Counted from the first letter of the stretch, positions 18,623 through 28,354 are shown. The stretch: 64,000 nt of DNA from Pedobacter frigoris (GCF_005116445.1 NZ_SWBQ01000002.1:434001-498000); one strand, 5' to 3'. Notes: a model not told the origin generated them from the sequence alone. Numbers and translations are program-made.

Positions 18623-19228
18623 ATGAAAAAAATTCTATCCCTATTTATTGCGGTGTTATTAATTGGCCTTTCCGGCAAAGCCCAATTAACAAATGATACC
18701 AGTAAAACAGATCCAAGCCTGAGAGGTCAGTACCAATTGATGTTATCCAAATCCAAAACACTAAATGGATATAAGTTGGTAAACCCAAGCAGGCTCTCTA
18801 CATTTTGGCAAAACGTGAGAGATACAATCGTAACTTCACACAAACAACTTGCACAAGTCCGCAAAAAACTAAATGAGCAGGAGAAAGAAATACAGACGCT
18901 GAAGAAAAATATATCAGGAACAGAATCATCATTAGCCAGCACCAATGCCAGACTAAATGAAATCACCTTCCTTGGCATAGCATTTACTAAGTCCAACTAC
19001 AATATTGTCGTATGGGGTCTAATAATAGCGCTGGGGATTGCCTTAGCAATTGTCATCCTTCGATCCTCAAAACACATCCATGAATCGAAATATAGAAGCA
19101 ACCTATATGAGGAGATTTCGCAGGAATATCAAAGTTACAAAGTAAAAGCCAACGAAAAAGAAAAGAAACTCGCACGTGAACTACAAGACGAACGCAACAA
19201 ACTTGAGGAACTAAAAGGCAGATCATAA
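18623..19228 (+). CDS. Secreted/membrane coiled-coil protein, function unknown
   Basis: A 201-residue protein when started at the ATG 18623, which gives a clean signal peptide (MKKILSLFIAVLLIGLSGKAQ); an upstream ATG at 18590 would bury it. After the signal come a short conserved-looking stretch (LRGQYQLMLSKSKTLNGYKL), a coiled coil (about 75-115), one transmembrane helix (VVWGLIIALGIALAIVILRS) and a second charged coiled coil to the end. Comparable Bacteroidota proteins are sometimes labelled tRNA methyltransferases, but no methyltransferase motif is visible. It is the only plus-strand gene within the translation superoperon region. Confidence 0.75.
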   Translation: MKKILSLFIAVLLIGLSGKAQLTNDTSKTDPSLRGQYQLMLSKSKTLNGYKLVNPSRLSTFWQNVRDTIVTSHKQLAQVRKKLNEQEKEIQTLKKNISGTESSLASTNARLNEITFLGIAFTKSNYNIVVWGLIIALGIALAIVILRSSKHIHESKYRSNLYEEISQEYQSYKVKANEKEKKLARELQDERNKLEELKGRS

Positions 19229-19240
19229 ATCTACACCAAC

Positions 19241-19276
19241 AAAAAGGCCTTCCTGAAATTTCAGGAAGGCCTTTTT
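19241..19276. terminator. Perfect 36-bp palindromic bidirectional terminator
   Basis: An uninterrupted 18+18 bp palindrome whose left half is AAAAAGGCCTTCCTGAAA; it starts with five A and ends with five T. It lies between the convergent coiled-coil gene and rpsJ, so it ends both and closes the rpsL-rpsG-fusA-rpsJ transcript before it can reach rplC. Confidence 0.88.
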
Positions 19277-19297
19277 GTTATGGTTAACTGTATAAAG

Positions 19298-19603
19298 TTA
19301 AACTTTGATCTCTACTTCAACGCCGCTAGGCAATTCAAGTTTCATCAACGCATCAACTGTTTTAGAGTTAGAGCTATAAATATCTAACAAACGTTTGTAT
19401 GCGCACAACTGAAACTGCTCACGCGCTTTTTTGTTCACGTGTGGTGAACGCAAAACTGTGAAAATTTTCTTTTCTGTAGGCAACGGAATCGGTCCGCTAA
19501 CCACTGCACCCGTAGGTTTTACTGTCTTAACGATTTTCTCAGCAGATTTATCTACCAGATTGTAATCGTAAGATTTCAATTTAATTCTGATTCTTTGGCT
19601 CAT
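19298..19603 (-). CDS. rpsJ: 30S ribosomal protein S10
   Basis: A 101-residue protein: [20 protein letters not shown] and the signature [21 protein letters not shown]10 forms the 30S head with S3 and S14 and is the antitermination partner NusE. It is the last gene of the rpsL operon here, followed by a strong terminator, not by rplC. Confidence 0.98.
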   Translation of the reverse strand: MSQRIRIKLKSYDYNLVDKSAEKIVKTVKPTGAVVSGPIPLPTEKKIFTVLRSPHVNKKAREQFQLCAYKRLLDIYSSNSKTVDALMKLELPSGVEVEIKV

Positions 19604-19619
19604 CTTATTTTTATTTAAA

Positions 19620-19651
19620 GCAGATGGTTAGAGCTATTAATAACCATCTGC
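19620..19651 (-). promoter_or_regulatory. Stable hairpin between fusA and rpsJ
   Basis: GCAGATGGTTA (19620-19630) is perfectly complementary to TAACCATCTGC (19641-19651) with a 10-nt loop. Only a short TTT follows on the transcript, so it is more likely a processing or attenuation element than a full terminator. Confidence 0.5.
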
Positions 19652-19664
19652 GATGTTTCTTTTG

Positions 19665-21779
19665 TTAATCGGCTGATTTAACTCTGCCTTTTGATTTAGC
19701 AATTACTTCGTCCTGCACGTTTCTAGGAGCAGCTTCATAATGGTCAAATTCCATTGTTGAAGTTGCACGACCTGAAGTGATCGTACGTAACTGAGTTACA
19801 TAACCAAACATTTCAGATAATGGTACAGTTGCTTTAATAACTTGTGCTCCTGCACGAGTATCCATACCTAGAAGCTGACCACGACGACGGTTCATATCAC
19901 CAATTACATCACCCATATTCTCCTCTGGAGTTAGGATTTCAATTTTCATGATAGGCTCCATCAATACCGGGTTACATTTAGGTAACGCTTCACGATAAGC
20001 CATTCTAGCTGCAAGCTCAAATGACAAAGCATCTGAATCGACTGCGTGGAATGAACCATCAATTAAACGAACCTTCATGTCTGGTAGCGGGTAACCAGCC
20101 AATACACCGTTAGCCATTGCTGCTGCAAATCCTTTTTCTACCGAAGGAATAAACTCACGAGGAATTGAACCACCTGAAATTTCATTTACAAACTGTAAAC
20201 CACCTTTTTCGAAATCTGCATCAATTGGAGAGATAACAACCTGGATATCCGCGAATTTACCGCGACCACCTGATTGTTTTTTATATGTCTCACGGTGTTG
20301 AGTTGTACCGAAGATTGCTTCTTTGTAAGCTACCTGAGGAGCTCCTTGGTTAACCTCAACCTTAAACTCACGCTTAAGACGGTCAATCAGGATGTCAAGG
20401 TGAAGCTCACCCATACCAGAGATAACAGTCTGACCAGTTTCCTCATCAGTTTGTACTCTAAAAGTAGGATCCTCTTCAGCAAGCTTAGATAATCCCATAC
20501 CCAACTTATCAATATCAGCTTGAGTTTTAGGCTCAATAGCTAAACCGATAACCGGCTCAGGGAAATTCATAGACTCAAGAACGATAGGATTTTTCTCTTC
20601 GCAAAGTGTATCTCCTGTTTTGATATCTTTAAAGCCTACAACCGCAGCAATATCACCAGCACCTACATTAGGAATCGGGTTTTGCTTGTTGGCATGCATT
20701 TGGAATATACGTGAAATACGCTCTTTATTCTCAGAACGTGCGTTGTAAATGTATGATCCTGCTTCTAAGTTACCTGAGTAAACACGGATGAAACATAAAC
20801 GGCCAACGAAAGGATCTGTCGCAATTTTAAAAGCTAAAGCCGCAAAAGGTTCTTTTTCATCAGGTTTACGCAACACTTCTTCACCTGTATTAGGATTAGT
20901 TCCAACAATACCTTCTGAATCCATTGGTGAAGGCAATAATTCCATCACATAGTCAAGCATAGTTTGTACACCTTTGTTTTTGAAAGATGAACCACAAACC
21001 ATAGGTACAATTTTCGCGTCCAATACAGCTTTACGTAAAGCATCAAGGATTTCACGCTCTGTAATTGAGTTAGGATCTTCGAAGAATTTCTCCATCAAAG
21101 ACTCATCATAATCAGCTACAGATTCTAATAATTTCTCTCTCCACTCAGCAACCTCATCAATCATATCCTCAGGGATAGGCACTTCAGTAAAGGTCATACC
21201 TTTATCATGCTCATTCCAAACAATACCACGATTGTTGATCAAATCAACAACACCGGTAAAGCTATCTTCAGCACCGATAGGTAATTGCAAGGGAACTGCA
21301 TTACTACCTAACATACTTTTAACCTGTCCAACAACTTTCAAGAAGTCTGCTCCGGAACGGTCCATTTTATTAACGAAACCAATACGGGCAACATTATAGT
21401 TGTTAGCCAAACGCCAGTTAGTTTCAGATTGAGGCTCAACACCATCAACTGCAGAAAACAAAAACACCAATCCATCTAATACACGTAACGAACGGTTTAC
21501 CTCAACGGTAAAATCCACGTGTCCAGGTGTATCGATAATGTTGATGTGGTAATCCTGACCTCTGTATTTCCAACCTACTGTTGTAGCAGCCGAAGTAATG
21601 GTAATACCGCGCTCCTGCTCTTGTGCCATCCAGTCCATTGTTGCGGCACCTTCGTGCACCTCACCAATTTTATGGCTAACACCAGCATAATAAAGGATAC
21701 GCTCTGTTGTTGTGGTTTTACCCGCATCAATGTGAGCTGCAATCCCGATATTTCTTGTAAATCTTAAATCTCTTGACAT
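19665..21779 (-). CDS. fusA: Elongation factor G
   Basis: A 704-residue translocase GTPase. G1 is [13 protein letters not shown] (about residues 15-27), G3 is DTPGHVDF and G4 is NKMD; the conserved [11 protein letters not shown] switch-I segment is present. Domains II to V follow at normal length, with domain IV containing [17 protein letters not shown]. It lies in the str operon between rpsG and rpsJ. Confidence 0.98.
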   Translation of the reverse strand: MSRDLRFTRNIGIAAHIDAGKTTTTERILYYAGVSHKIGEVHEGAATMDWMAQEQERGITITSAATTVGWKYRGQDYHINIIDTPGHVDFTVEVNRSLRVLDGLVFLFSAVDGVEPQSETNWRLANNYNVARIGFVNKMDRSGADFLKVVGQVKSMLGSNAVPLQLPIGAEDSFTGVVDLINNRGIVWNEHDKGMTFTEVPIPEDMIDEVAEWREKLLESVADYDESLMEKFFEDPNSITEREILDALRKAVLDAKIVPMVCGSSFKNKGVQTMLDYVMELLPSPMDSEGIVGTNPNTGEEVLRKPDEKEPFAALAFKIATDPFVGRLCFIRVYSGNLEAGSYIYNARSENKERISRIFQMHANKQNPIPNVGAGDIAAVVGFKDIKTGDTLCEEKNPIVLESMNFPEPVIGLAIEPKTQADIDKLGMGLSKLAEEDPTFRVQTDEETGQTVISGMGELHLDILIDRLKREFKVEVNQGAPQVAYKEAIFGTTQHRETYKKQSGGRGKFADIQVVISPIDADFEKGGLQFVNEISGGSIPREFIPSVEKGFAAAMANGVLAGYPLPDMKVRLIDGSFHAVDSDALSFELAARMAYREALPKCNPVLMEPIMKIEILTPEENMGDVIGDMNRRRGQLLGMDTRAGAQVIKATVPLSEMFGYVTQLRTITSGRATSTMEFDHYEAAPRNVQDEVIAKSKGRVKSAD

Positions 21780-21795
21780 TATATAAGTTCAATTA

Positions 21796-22263
21796 TTAGA
21801 AACGGAAATGAGAGAACGCTTTGTTAGCTTCAGCCATTTTATGCGTATCTTCTTTCTTTTTAACTGCTGCACCTTCACCTTTAGCTGCCGAAACGATTTC
21901 ACCTGCTAATTTTTCTTTCATGGTTTTCTCTCCACGTTTACGTGCATAAGAAATTAACCATTTCATACCTAAAGCAATTTTACGATCTGGTCTTACTTCT
22001 GTAGGAACCTGGAAGTTAGCTCCACCTACACGGCGTGACTTAACCTCTACAGCAGGCATTACATTAGCTAAAGCACGTTTCCATACTTCTAAGCCGTTCT
22101 CACCAGATTTTTTCTCTGCTAATTCAACAGCATTATAAAAAATATCATATGCGATAGATTTTTTACCATCGTACATCATATTGTTCACAAATCTCGTCAC
22201 CTGAACATCGTTAAATTTTGGATCAGGAAGGATAATTCTCTTTTTTGGTTTTGACTTTCTCAT
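21796..22263 (-). CDS. rpsG: 30S ribosomal protein S7
   Basis: A 155-residue protein starting [20 protein letters not shown], with [21 protein letters not shown]. It nucleates the 30S head and contacts E-site tRNA. It is 16 bp after rpsL and 16 bp before fusA; a clear AGGAGG-like site precedes the start (plus 22269-22276). Confidence 0.98.
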   Translation of the reverse strand: MRKSKPKKRIILPDPKFNDVQVTRFVNNMMYDGKKSIAYDIFYNAVELAEKKSGENGLEVWKRALANVMPAVEVKSRRVGGANFQVPTEVRPDRKIALGMKWLISYARKRGEKTMKEKLAGEIVSAAKGEGAAVKKKEDTHKMAEANKAFSHFRF

Positions 22264-22279
22264 TTTTCTTTCCTCCTAA

Positions 22280-22693
22280 TTATTTCTTTTTACCTTTTGT
22301 TGGTGCCGCAGCTACTTGTCCTGGCTTAGGACGTTTAGTACCATATTTTGAACGACGTTGGTTACGACCAGCAACTCCTGAAGTATCTAATGCTCCACGG
22401 ATGATGTGATAACGTACACCTGGCAAATCTTTAACACGACCACCACGGATCAATACGATAGAGTGTTCCTGTAGGTTGTGACCTTCTCCAGGAATGTAAG
22501 CATTAACCTCTTTACCATTGGTTAAACGTACACGTGCAACTTTACGCATTGCTGAGTTTGGTTTTTTAGGGGTAGTAGTATATACACGTGTACATACACC
22601 TCTTCGCTGTGGACAGCTGTCCAACGCTGGAGACTTACTCTTGAACTCCAGTGCTACTCTACCTTTTCTAACTAATTGTTGAATGGTTGGCAT
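22280..22693 (-). CDS. rpsL: 30S ribosomal protein S12
   Basis: A 137-residue decoding-centre protein with the signatures [19 protein letters not shown] and the [14 protein letters not shown] loop. The two lysines whose mutation gives streptomycin resistance lie in these loops (PKKPNS and RVKDLP) and are wild type. It is the first gene of the str operon, with a consensus promoter 60 nt upstream. Confidence 0.98.
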   Translation of the reverse strand: MPTIQQLVRKGRVALEFKSKSPALDSCPQRRGVCTRVYTTTPKKPNSAMRKVARVRLTNGKEVNAYIPGEGHNLQEHSIVLIRGGRVKDLPGVRYHIIRGALDTSGVAGRNQRRSKYGTKRPKPGQVAAAPTKGKKK

Positions 22694-22752
22694 TGTTCTT
22701 TTTTGTTTTTCTTATTTTATGTTTAAAAACTTTACCCCTCAATAAGGGACTG

Positions 22753-22783
22753 CAAAGGTAAGACAATACATTTTATAAATCAA
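22753..22783 (-). promoter_or_regulatory. Promoter of the rpsL-rpsG-fusA-rpsJ operon
   Basis: The minus strand reads TTG (22781-22783), 20 bp, then TACCTTTG (22753-22760), an exact Bacteroidota consensus. The predicted leader to the rpsL ATG is about 55 nt. Confidence 0.75.
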
Positions 22784-22812
22784 GGGGTTAACATAAAAAA
22801 TAGACATAAAAA

Positions 22813-22841
22813 AATAGGGCGTCCATCCAGAGCGCCCTATT
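22813..22841 (-). terminator. Terminator downstream of the AraC-type gene
   Basis: AATAGGGCG (22813-22821) pairs with CGCCCTATT (22833-22841); on the minus strand the stem is followed by a T-run. It would stop transcription coming from the AraC-type gene, about 200 nt after that gene's stop codon, before the rpsL promoter. Confidence 0.7.
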
Positions 22842-23044
22842 ACTTATTAACTTCCCTAAATTTTATCATTCTAATCAAAAAAAAGAACGACAAAGCCTTT
22901 ATAATAAATTCAATATTAAATCAAAAAAAAATACAGTTTATTTACCCCTTTCGTCATTAACGAATTGTATTAAACTTTTCAAAGTTAAAAACAGAAAGAC
23001 ACAATCTATTGTACTTTAATACCTAAGTATTGCACTTTATGGTT

Positions 23045-23899
23045 TTAAACGGCAGCCGAATGATAAGAAGTCCTGTAATCAAGAGCCGTTATTCCAGTCA
23101 TCTTCTTAAAAAAACGACAGAAGTACCCCTGACTATTAAATTCCAGTTCCACCGCAATTTCCTTAACGGTAAGTGTAGTTTCACTCAGCAAGCTTTTACT
23201 CTCCAGCAGCAACCGGTCCTGGAGCAACTCATAAACAGTCTTACCCAACAATGGCTTAGTTATGTTGTTAATCCGACGACCAGGCAATCCGATTGCATCG
23301 TAGTAATAGTCAGGATCTTTACGCTTCTTATATTCCCTCTCTATTAAAGACTTTAACTTTTTAACAACTGAAAACCTCCTGTCTAAATTACCAGCCGTAC
23401 CCACAAAAGGATTACATTGTTCCGCACAAAGCAACATACCATTAAGTAAGTTGGTAATCATCATGGCATTAGGATTCACCTGCCTGGCCTCAAGCTGCAG
23501 CAAACTAAATAATCCCATAAAAATTTCACATGATAATTCTTTAAGATCAAGATATGGCTGACGGTAAAAATTGTTCAAAAGAGTATCATTCAAATTCCTG
23601 AGCGCCTCTTCATTTAACAATATCATCCACCCGTCTTCTGCATATTGCTTAATCTGATGAAGCTGACCAGACCTCACAAAAAACAGTCTGCCCGGGAGCA
23701 GATCATAATCAATATGATCAATACTCTGAACACCTTTGCCCTTTGTTGCCCACACTACCACATCAAAAGCATGCCGGTGCGGCTCATAAGAATAATACTG
23801 AGAAATGCTATCAAAACGGCAAACATCAATTAACTTCTTTCCAAATAGCTTATGGAAAGGCAATAAAGAATGTATATATTCAGTAGCAGGTTCGTTCAT
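23045..23899 (-). CDS. AraC family transcriptional regulator
   Basis: A 284-residue protein. The N-terminal half looks like a cupin sensor (HRHAFDVVVWATKG; LLPGRLFFVRSGQLHQI). The C terminus is the double helix-turn-helix of the AraC family, with LTVKEIAVELEFNSQGYFCR and FFKKMTGITALDYR (about residues 238-275). The target and ligand are unknown: no catabolic gene lies next to it, and the next gene upstream is a VF530 protein about 300 bp away. Confidence 0.85.
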   Translation of the reverse strand: MNEPATEYIHSLLPFHKLFGKKLIDVCRFDSISQYYSYEPHRHAFDVVVWATKGKGVQSIDHIDYDLLPGRLFFVRSGQLHQIKQYAEDGWMILLNEEALRNLNDTLLNNFYRQPYLDLKELSCEIFMGLFSLLQLEARQVNPNAMMITNLLNGMLLCAEQCNPFVGTAGNLDRRFSVVKKLKSLIEREYKKRKDPDYYYDAIGLPGRRINNITKPLLGKTVYELLQDRLLLESKSLLSETTLTVKEIAVELEFNSQGYFCRFFKKMTGITALDYRTSYHSAAV

Positions 23900-24193
23900 T
23901 TGAAAGCACTATATATTAATTTACTATTATCCTATTCTTTTATTAGTCCGACAATGCAGACTATCAATTCTTTTTCATCAATCATGACCACATCAATCGG
24001 TCTTGCTTTGGGATGATGTTTTTACAATAAAATTTAGGCTATATAGTATAATCAATAATGATGATCTCAAATCATAAAGCATTGAGATTCATCTAACTGA
24101 ATTTACTTAAAACAAATTTAAATAATAATAATTACATTAAACAAACTTAATATAAAAAAATAGCGACAATATGTTTTAACTGAAAATGCCTTC

Positions 24194-24415
24194 TTAATGG
24201 AAAGTATTTAAATACAATTTTTCTATTTTTTTCCTCGCCCAATCCGTTTTACGCAAAAACTTTAAACTGGAGTTCATAGTGGGATTGTTGTTAAAACAAT
24301 CGATTTTGACCAAAAGACCAAGTTCTTCCCATCCATAATGCCATACCAGCTGCTTAAGGATGAACTCAAGCGTCTTACCATGCAGTGGATTGTTTTTTTG
24401 CTCCTGTAATGTCAT
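24194..24415 (-). CDS. VF530 family DNA-binding protein
   Basis: A 73-residue protein matching the VF530 (DUF2132) pattern: [26 protein letters not shown], then [20 protein letters not shown]. The family is a small helical fold reported to bind DNA. It is divergent from the DUF2027 gene with a 54-bp intergenic space. Confidence 0.85.
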   Translation of the reverse strand: MTLQEQKNNPLHGKTLEFILKQLVWHYGWEELGLLVKIDCFNNNPTMNSSLKFLRKTDWARKKIEKLYLNTFH

Positions 24416-24469
24416 GGTGTAAAAATAATAAGAATAACTAAATTTGACCGCCTTATAAAAATATTAAAC

Positions 24470-25105
24470 ATGAATTATAAATTAGGAGACTTTGTACGTT
24501 TCGTAGACGAGAACTTAGAAGGTTACATCACCAGAATTATCGACAAAGATACCATCGGCGTAACTGATGCCAATGATTTTGAAATTCCCGTGCTCGCATC
24601 CAAAGTAACATTGGTGCACGGAGAAGTACCGGAAGACGAAATTACTGCAAGCAAACAAACCACCATAACTGCCCAAACTCCTTTTGTATCTGACGGCATT
24701 TATCTGGCTATTGTTTCTGACCAGCACAGCAATTCTGTTGGTCATTTTTACCTGGTAAATGAAACATCATTTCAACTGCCCGTTAGCTTTAGCACAGAAC
24801 AGGGAGGGAATTTCAAAGGTGAATTTGTAAATATCATTGCAGCCGGTTCAACGAAAAAGATATATTCAGCGCAGCTTGGCGATATTCATTCATGGCCAAA
24901 ATTCAGACTCGAAATACTATATCACACCAGCTTAAATATAGCACCTAAGCCGCCTATCGTATTTCATCAGTCTATAAAAGGCAAAGATTTATCCGTTGCA
25001 AAACAGGAGATCACATTGTTAAAACAAAAGGGCTGGTTGATTAAACTGGACCAGCCAGAAGCAATAATTGATGCCGATAAACTAAAAGCGAGCTTCTTTA
25101 AATAA
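24470..25105 (+). CDS. DUF2027 protein lacking the Smr domain
   Basis: A 211-residue protein. The N-terminal ~50 residues (KLGDFVRFVDENLEGYITRI...FEIPVLASKVTLV) form the small beta-domain typical of DUF2027. The middle holds beta-rich segments (GIYLAIVSDQHSNSVGHFYL). Longer family members, about 330-350 residues, end in a Smr/MutS2-type nuclease domain. This one stops after ...ADKLKASFFK, just where Smr would begin, and a terminator follows at once, so the short form is genuine. A TAAATTTG box at 24439-24446 may be its promoter. Confidence 0.72.
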   Translation: MNYKLGDFVRFVDENLEGYITRIIDKDTIGVTDANDFEIPVLASKVTLVHGEVPEDEITASKQTTITAQTPFVSDGIYLAIVSDQHSNSVGHFYLVNETSFQLPVSFSTEQGGNFKGEFVNIIAAGSTKKIYSAQLGDIHSWPKFRLEILYHTSLNIAPKPPIVFHQSIKGKDLSVAKQEITLLKQKGWLIKLDQPEAIIDADKLKASFFK

Positions 25106-25140
25106 AAACAGGAGATTGGCTACATGCCAATCCCCTGTTT
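25106..25140. terminator. Bidirectional terminator after the DUF2027 gene
   Basis: AAACAGG + GATTGGC (25106-25120, one mismatched base between) pair with GCCAATC + CCTGTTT (25126-25140) around TACAT. A T-rich run follows on the minus strand, so it also serves the convergent M1 peptidase gene. Confidence 0.8.
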
Positions 25141-25152
25141 CTACAGTAATTT

Positions 25153-27120
25153 CTAATTCTTTTTCCAGCTATTATTTGAACTATTGACATCCGGAAGTAC
25201 ATGCTTTGGATCTAAAACTACCCCTACAACCTCTTCGCTTGTAGCATAACGGACAGTCCAGGAATTATTTCTCATCCAAACATCAACCGGCAGCCTCACC
25301 ATGTCTTTTTTACCACTTTTCGTCGTAACCTCAAGGATTATTGGCATAGGCATCTGTTCCAAATTAGACACCACAATATTGTAACCTGTAGTCTTCCCGT
25401 CTTTCTTCTCTTCTGTTACTTTTGCAATGGCTTGATCCATTTTCCAGTTTTCTAAAAACCAACCTCTCCAGAACCACGAAAGATCTTCACCTGCCCCATT
25501 TTCCATAGAGCGGAAAAAATCAAATGGAGTTGGATGTTTAAATGCCCACTGGGCTATATAATTTTTAAATGCGTAATCAAAACGATCGGCTCCCAATACC
25601 TCATTCCTCAATATGTCCAATCCCCATCCTGGCTTACTGTATAAGTTTACACCTATATTACGTTCTCTCATCGCATCAGGAGTCAACATCATATATTCCA
25701 CTTCGGCACTTTGCAGATACTGAGCTATTTGATGCATATCTTCCGCCTCTTTTTTATACTCTCCATTGTTAAATGCATCTGTAGAAATTCCATTGATGAA
25801 TGTATTAAATCCTTCATCCATCCAGCCATATTTTCTTTCATTACTACCTACAATCATTGGAAACCAGGTATGACCAAATTCATGGTCTATTACACCCCAT
25901 GCACTTCCATTTTTTGCTTTCCAGCCACAAAACACAATACCCGGATATTCCATCCCACCTACATTACTCGCTACATTTATGGCCATTGGATAAGGGTATT
26001 CAAACCACTTATTTGAATAATGTTCAATAGATGCTTTTACATATTCTGCAGCTCTTCCATAGCCATCTCGTCCATTACTCTCCACAGGATGCGCAGCCAC
26101 AGCGAGCGACTTTTTACCGCTTGGCAAATTAATCCTTGCGGCATCTAAAACAAATGCTTTAGAAGACCCCCAGGCTACATCTCTGGTATTTTTAATTTTA
26201 AATTTCCACGTAAGCTTATCTTTAGCAGGGCGAGATTTAGGATCATTAACCTCCGATTCTGATCTTATGGTTACTATTTTATCACTGTTTTTCGCCGCAT
26301 TCCATCGTTGCAATTGCGTAGCTGTAAACACCTCCTGAGGATTCAAAAGTTCTCCCGAACCCATTACTATATGACTGGCAGGTGCAGTTATCGCAAAGTC
26401 AATGTCCCCATATTCGCAATAAAACTCACCCGCTCCCCAATAAGGCAAAGTATTCCAGCCCAAAATATCATCATACACACACATCCTTGGAAACCACTGT
26501 GCAATCGAAAAAATCTCACCGTTCTTTGTTGTTAAATGTCCCATTCTGTCCGAACCATTAACAGGTACCGTAAATGAAAAATTCATCTTAACTGTAATCA
26601 CATCTCCATTTGCCGCCATAGGTTCATCCAATCTGATCTGCATCCTTGTATCCTCTATCAAAGAAGTAAACTTGACTGGTTTTAATTTCTGAACAACCGA
26701 TAGACCCTCAATTTTATATCCTCCCTCAAGTTTTTCTCCTCTGGCTCCATACCTGCTACCCGCAGGAATCAAAGCATTGCCTCTAGATTCAGGTGAAAAT
26801 AAATTCTGATCTAATTGCAACCATAAAAACGGGAGTTTATCAGGACTGTTATTTTTATAGGTGATCGTAACTGTACCGCTAACCTTATTGTTGGCATCAT
26901 CAAGATTAGCAACGATACTATAGTCTACCTTATTTTGCCAATATTTTGGGCCGGGATATCCATTTGCAGAACGAAATTCGTTACCATTCTGAGTATAGAA
27001 CAATGGTCCGAATGCAGCATGAGCATCATATTTCCCCAGTATGGCCCCGGGTTGTTGAGACATCGCAGTTAAACCAAAGACGCACAAGAGCGTCAATAGC
27101 AAGGTTGACTTATTTAACAT
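25153..27120 (-). CDS. Secreted M1 family metallopeptidase
   Basis: A 655-residue protein with a signal peptide (MLNKSTLLLTLLCVFGLTAMSQ). The gluzincin motif H413-E414-F-G-H417 is followed by E436 (WMDEGF), exactly the HExxH-x18-E spacing of M1 aminopeptidases, and GGMEYPG is the exopeptidase GxMEN-like substrate loop. It probably cleaves peptides in the periplasm or outside the cell. It stands between a terminator and an unrelated gene, with no clear partner. Confidence 0.9.
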   Translation of the reverse strand: MLNKSTLLLTLLCVFGLTAMSQQPGAILGKYDAHAAFGPLFYTQNGNEFRSANGYPGPKYWQNKVDYSIVANLDDANNKVSGTVTITYKNNSPDKLPFLWLQLDQNLFSPESRGNALIPAGSRYGARGEKLEGGYKIEGLSVVQKLKPVKFTSLIEDTRMQIRLDEPMAANGDVITVKMNFSFTVPVNGSDRMGHLTTKNGEIFSIAQWFPRMCVYDDILGWNTLPYWGAGEFYCEYGDIDFAITAPASHIVMGSGELLNPQEVFTATQLQRWNAAKNSDKIVTIRSESEVNDPKSRPAKDKLTWKFKIKNTRDVAWGSSKAFVLDAARINLPSGKKSLAVAAHPVESNGRDGYGRAAEYVKASIEHYSNKWFEYPYPMAINVASNVGGMEYPGIVFCGWKAKNGSAWGVIDHEFGHTWFPMIVGSNERKYGWMDEGFNTFINGISTDAFNNGEYKKEAEDMHQIAQYLQSAEVEYMMLTPDAMRERNIGVNLYSKPGWGLDILRNEVLGADRFDYAFKNYIAQWAFKHPTPFDFFRSMENGAGEDLSWFWRGWFLENWKMDQAIAKVTEEKKDGKTTGYNIVVSNLEQMPMPIILEVTTKSGKKDMVRLPVDVWMRNNSWTVRYATSEEVVGVVLDPKHVLPDVNSSNNSWKKN

Positions 27121-27195
27121 AGTATAACGTTGGTTTAAAGTTTTACCATAAAGGTATAAAAACCAATGAGCTACTTTGCCATTGTAACGGTATTA

Positions 27196-27933
27196 TTAAT
27201 TACTTTTTAATTTGGGCACAGCTGGCGGTCGTCGCTGCGCAGGTGGCAGTTTCAACCAGGTATGATAAGCCTTAACCGTATAATACGCATAGTTAAATGG
27301 TCGTTCCGTTTGCACAAGACCTACAGACGGCCGATATAATGACATAAAATCTTTCAAATCCTGTCCACTCAGCTTTACCAGCTCAGAAACATATTTTTCT
27401 GTGAAAACAGTATTGATCTCTGTCTCATAAAAATCCCGCTCCTCCAATTTCTTAACCTGTTCTTGCTGCCGTTTATATTTCCCGTATCCAAGATTAAACG
27501 CCAATCCACCCGCCCTGTCGTTGTTTCCTTTTCCCCTCAGTCCATCGCTTTCAAAACGTTTGAATTCTTTGGCCTCCGGATCTGGCGATAAAATCGAAGA
27601 ATTAATCTTAGCTCCCCTTATAGAAACTTCTTTTAGATTCGTAGAACTAGCCGGCAAATAAATCGCTCTTGGCGATAAATTAATCAGGTAAACCGTATCG
27701 GTATGATATCCAACATAGGAAAATTCGATCAAGTCACCAATCTTTGCCGCAATGTTAAAATTCCCCCCACTCAATGTCTTGGTAGATTGTTTATTGGATA
27801 AATTTCTGACCTGAGCTCCTGATATTGGTGATCTCTTATTTTCAAAGTCGTAAACTTTACCGGACACAGAATTTTGTGCCAGCAATATTGACGGAAGTAA
27901 GCATAAAACAAGAAGCATCAATTTCTTAATCAT
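27196..27933 (-). CDS. Exported protein with carboxypeptidase-regulatory-like domain
   Basis: A 245-residue protein when started at ATG 27931-27933, which gives a direct signal peptide (MIKKLMLLVLCLLPSILLAQ); a further upstream ATG adds nine residues. Residues 22-90 form a transthyretin-like regulatory domain (VSGKVYDFENKRSPISGAQV...FSYVGYHTDTVYLI), as in SusC plugs. The rest (about 100-245) has no motif I recognise and ends in a Pro/Arg-rich tail. A TACTTTTG box abuts the start (27938-27945). Confidence 0.65.
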   Translation of the reverse strand: MIKKLMLLVLCLLPSILLAQNSVSGKVYDFENKRSPISGAQVRNLSNKQSTKTLSGGNFNIAAKIGDLIEFSYVGYHTDTVYLINLSPRAIYLPASSTNLKEVSIRGAKINSSILSPDPEAKEFKRFESDGLRGKGNNDRAGGLAFNLGYGKYKRQQEQVKKLEERDFYETEINTVFTEKYVSELVKLSGQDLKDFMSLYRPSVGLVQTERPFNYAYYTVKAYHTWLKLPPAQRRPPAVPKLKSN

Positions 27934-28006
27934 ACCCCAAAAGTAATGCTGTTTAAACATTAACCTGAGTATTTAACAAACTTTAACAGGAAATGTTCCA
28001 CCTATT

Positions 28007-28354
28007 TTACTTCAACAGCCTTTCATAAGCCTCTTCATTAAAGCTGATCAAAACAGCTTTTCCATCCACTTCTACTACCGGACGCTTTATAGCACTGGTA
28101 TTCATTAGCAATACCTTAATTGCACTGTGTTGATCTATTACCTCCTGCTGCTGTTCCAATGATAATTTTCTCCACGTCGTACCTTTCTTGTTCAGCACGT
28201 TTTCCCAGCCAAATGTATCACACCATTCATTCAGCTGCTCAGCGGTAATGCCTTTCTTCTTAAAATCATGAAACTCTGGTTTAAAACCATTTTCAGCAAG
28301 CCAGTCCATAGCTTTCTTCACAGTATTACAATTTGGTATCCCATATACAGTCAT
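28007..28354 (-). CDS. ArsC/Spx/YffB family thioredoxin-fold protein
   Basis: A 115-residue protein starting MTVYGIPNCNTVKKAMDWLA; the N-terminal C-N-T replaces the C-x5-R of true arsenate reductase and resembles YffB/Spx-type proteins. The segment SAIKRPVVEVDGK carries the conserved K-R-P loop. A GTG-started extension of 22 residues is rejected because it contains the promoter-like box TAAATTTG (28360-28367) just upstream of the ATG. Its role as a thiol reductase or a regulator is unresolved. Confidence 0.85.
   Translation of the reverse strand: MTVYGIPNCNTVKKAMDWLAENGFKPEFHDFKKKGITAEQLNEWCDTFGWENVLNKKGTTWRKLSLEQQQEVIDQHSAIKVLLMNTSAIKRPVVEVDGKAVLISFNEEAYERLLK

Larger units (their letters stand above)
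22694..23044. other. Intergenic region between rpsL and the AraC-type gene
   Basis: This 351-bp stretch holds the rpsL promoter (22753-22783), a minus-strand terminator (22813-22841) and an AT-rich stretch with A-runs (22880-22930). I see no ORF or RNA gene in the remainder. Confidence 0.6.

Noticed and set aside
18623..19228. tRNA methyltransferase annotation for the coiled-coil protein
   Set aside because: It has a signal peptide, a membrane helix and no SAM-binding or TrmD-type knot motif.
28007..28354. True arsenate reductase
   Set aside because: The downstream arginine pattern and ars operon neighbours are missing; it fits the YffB/Spx-like group.
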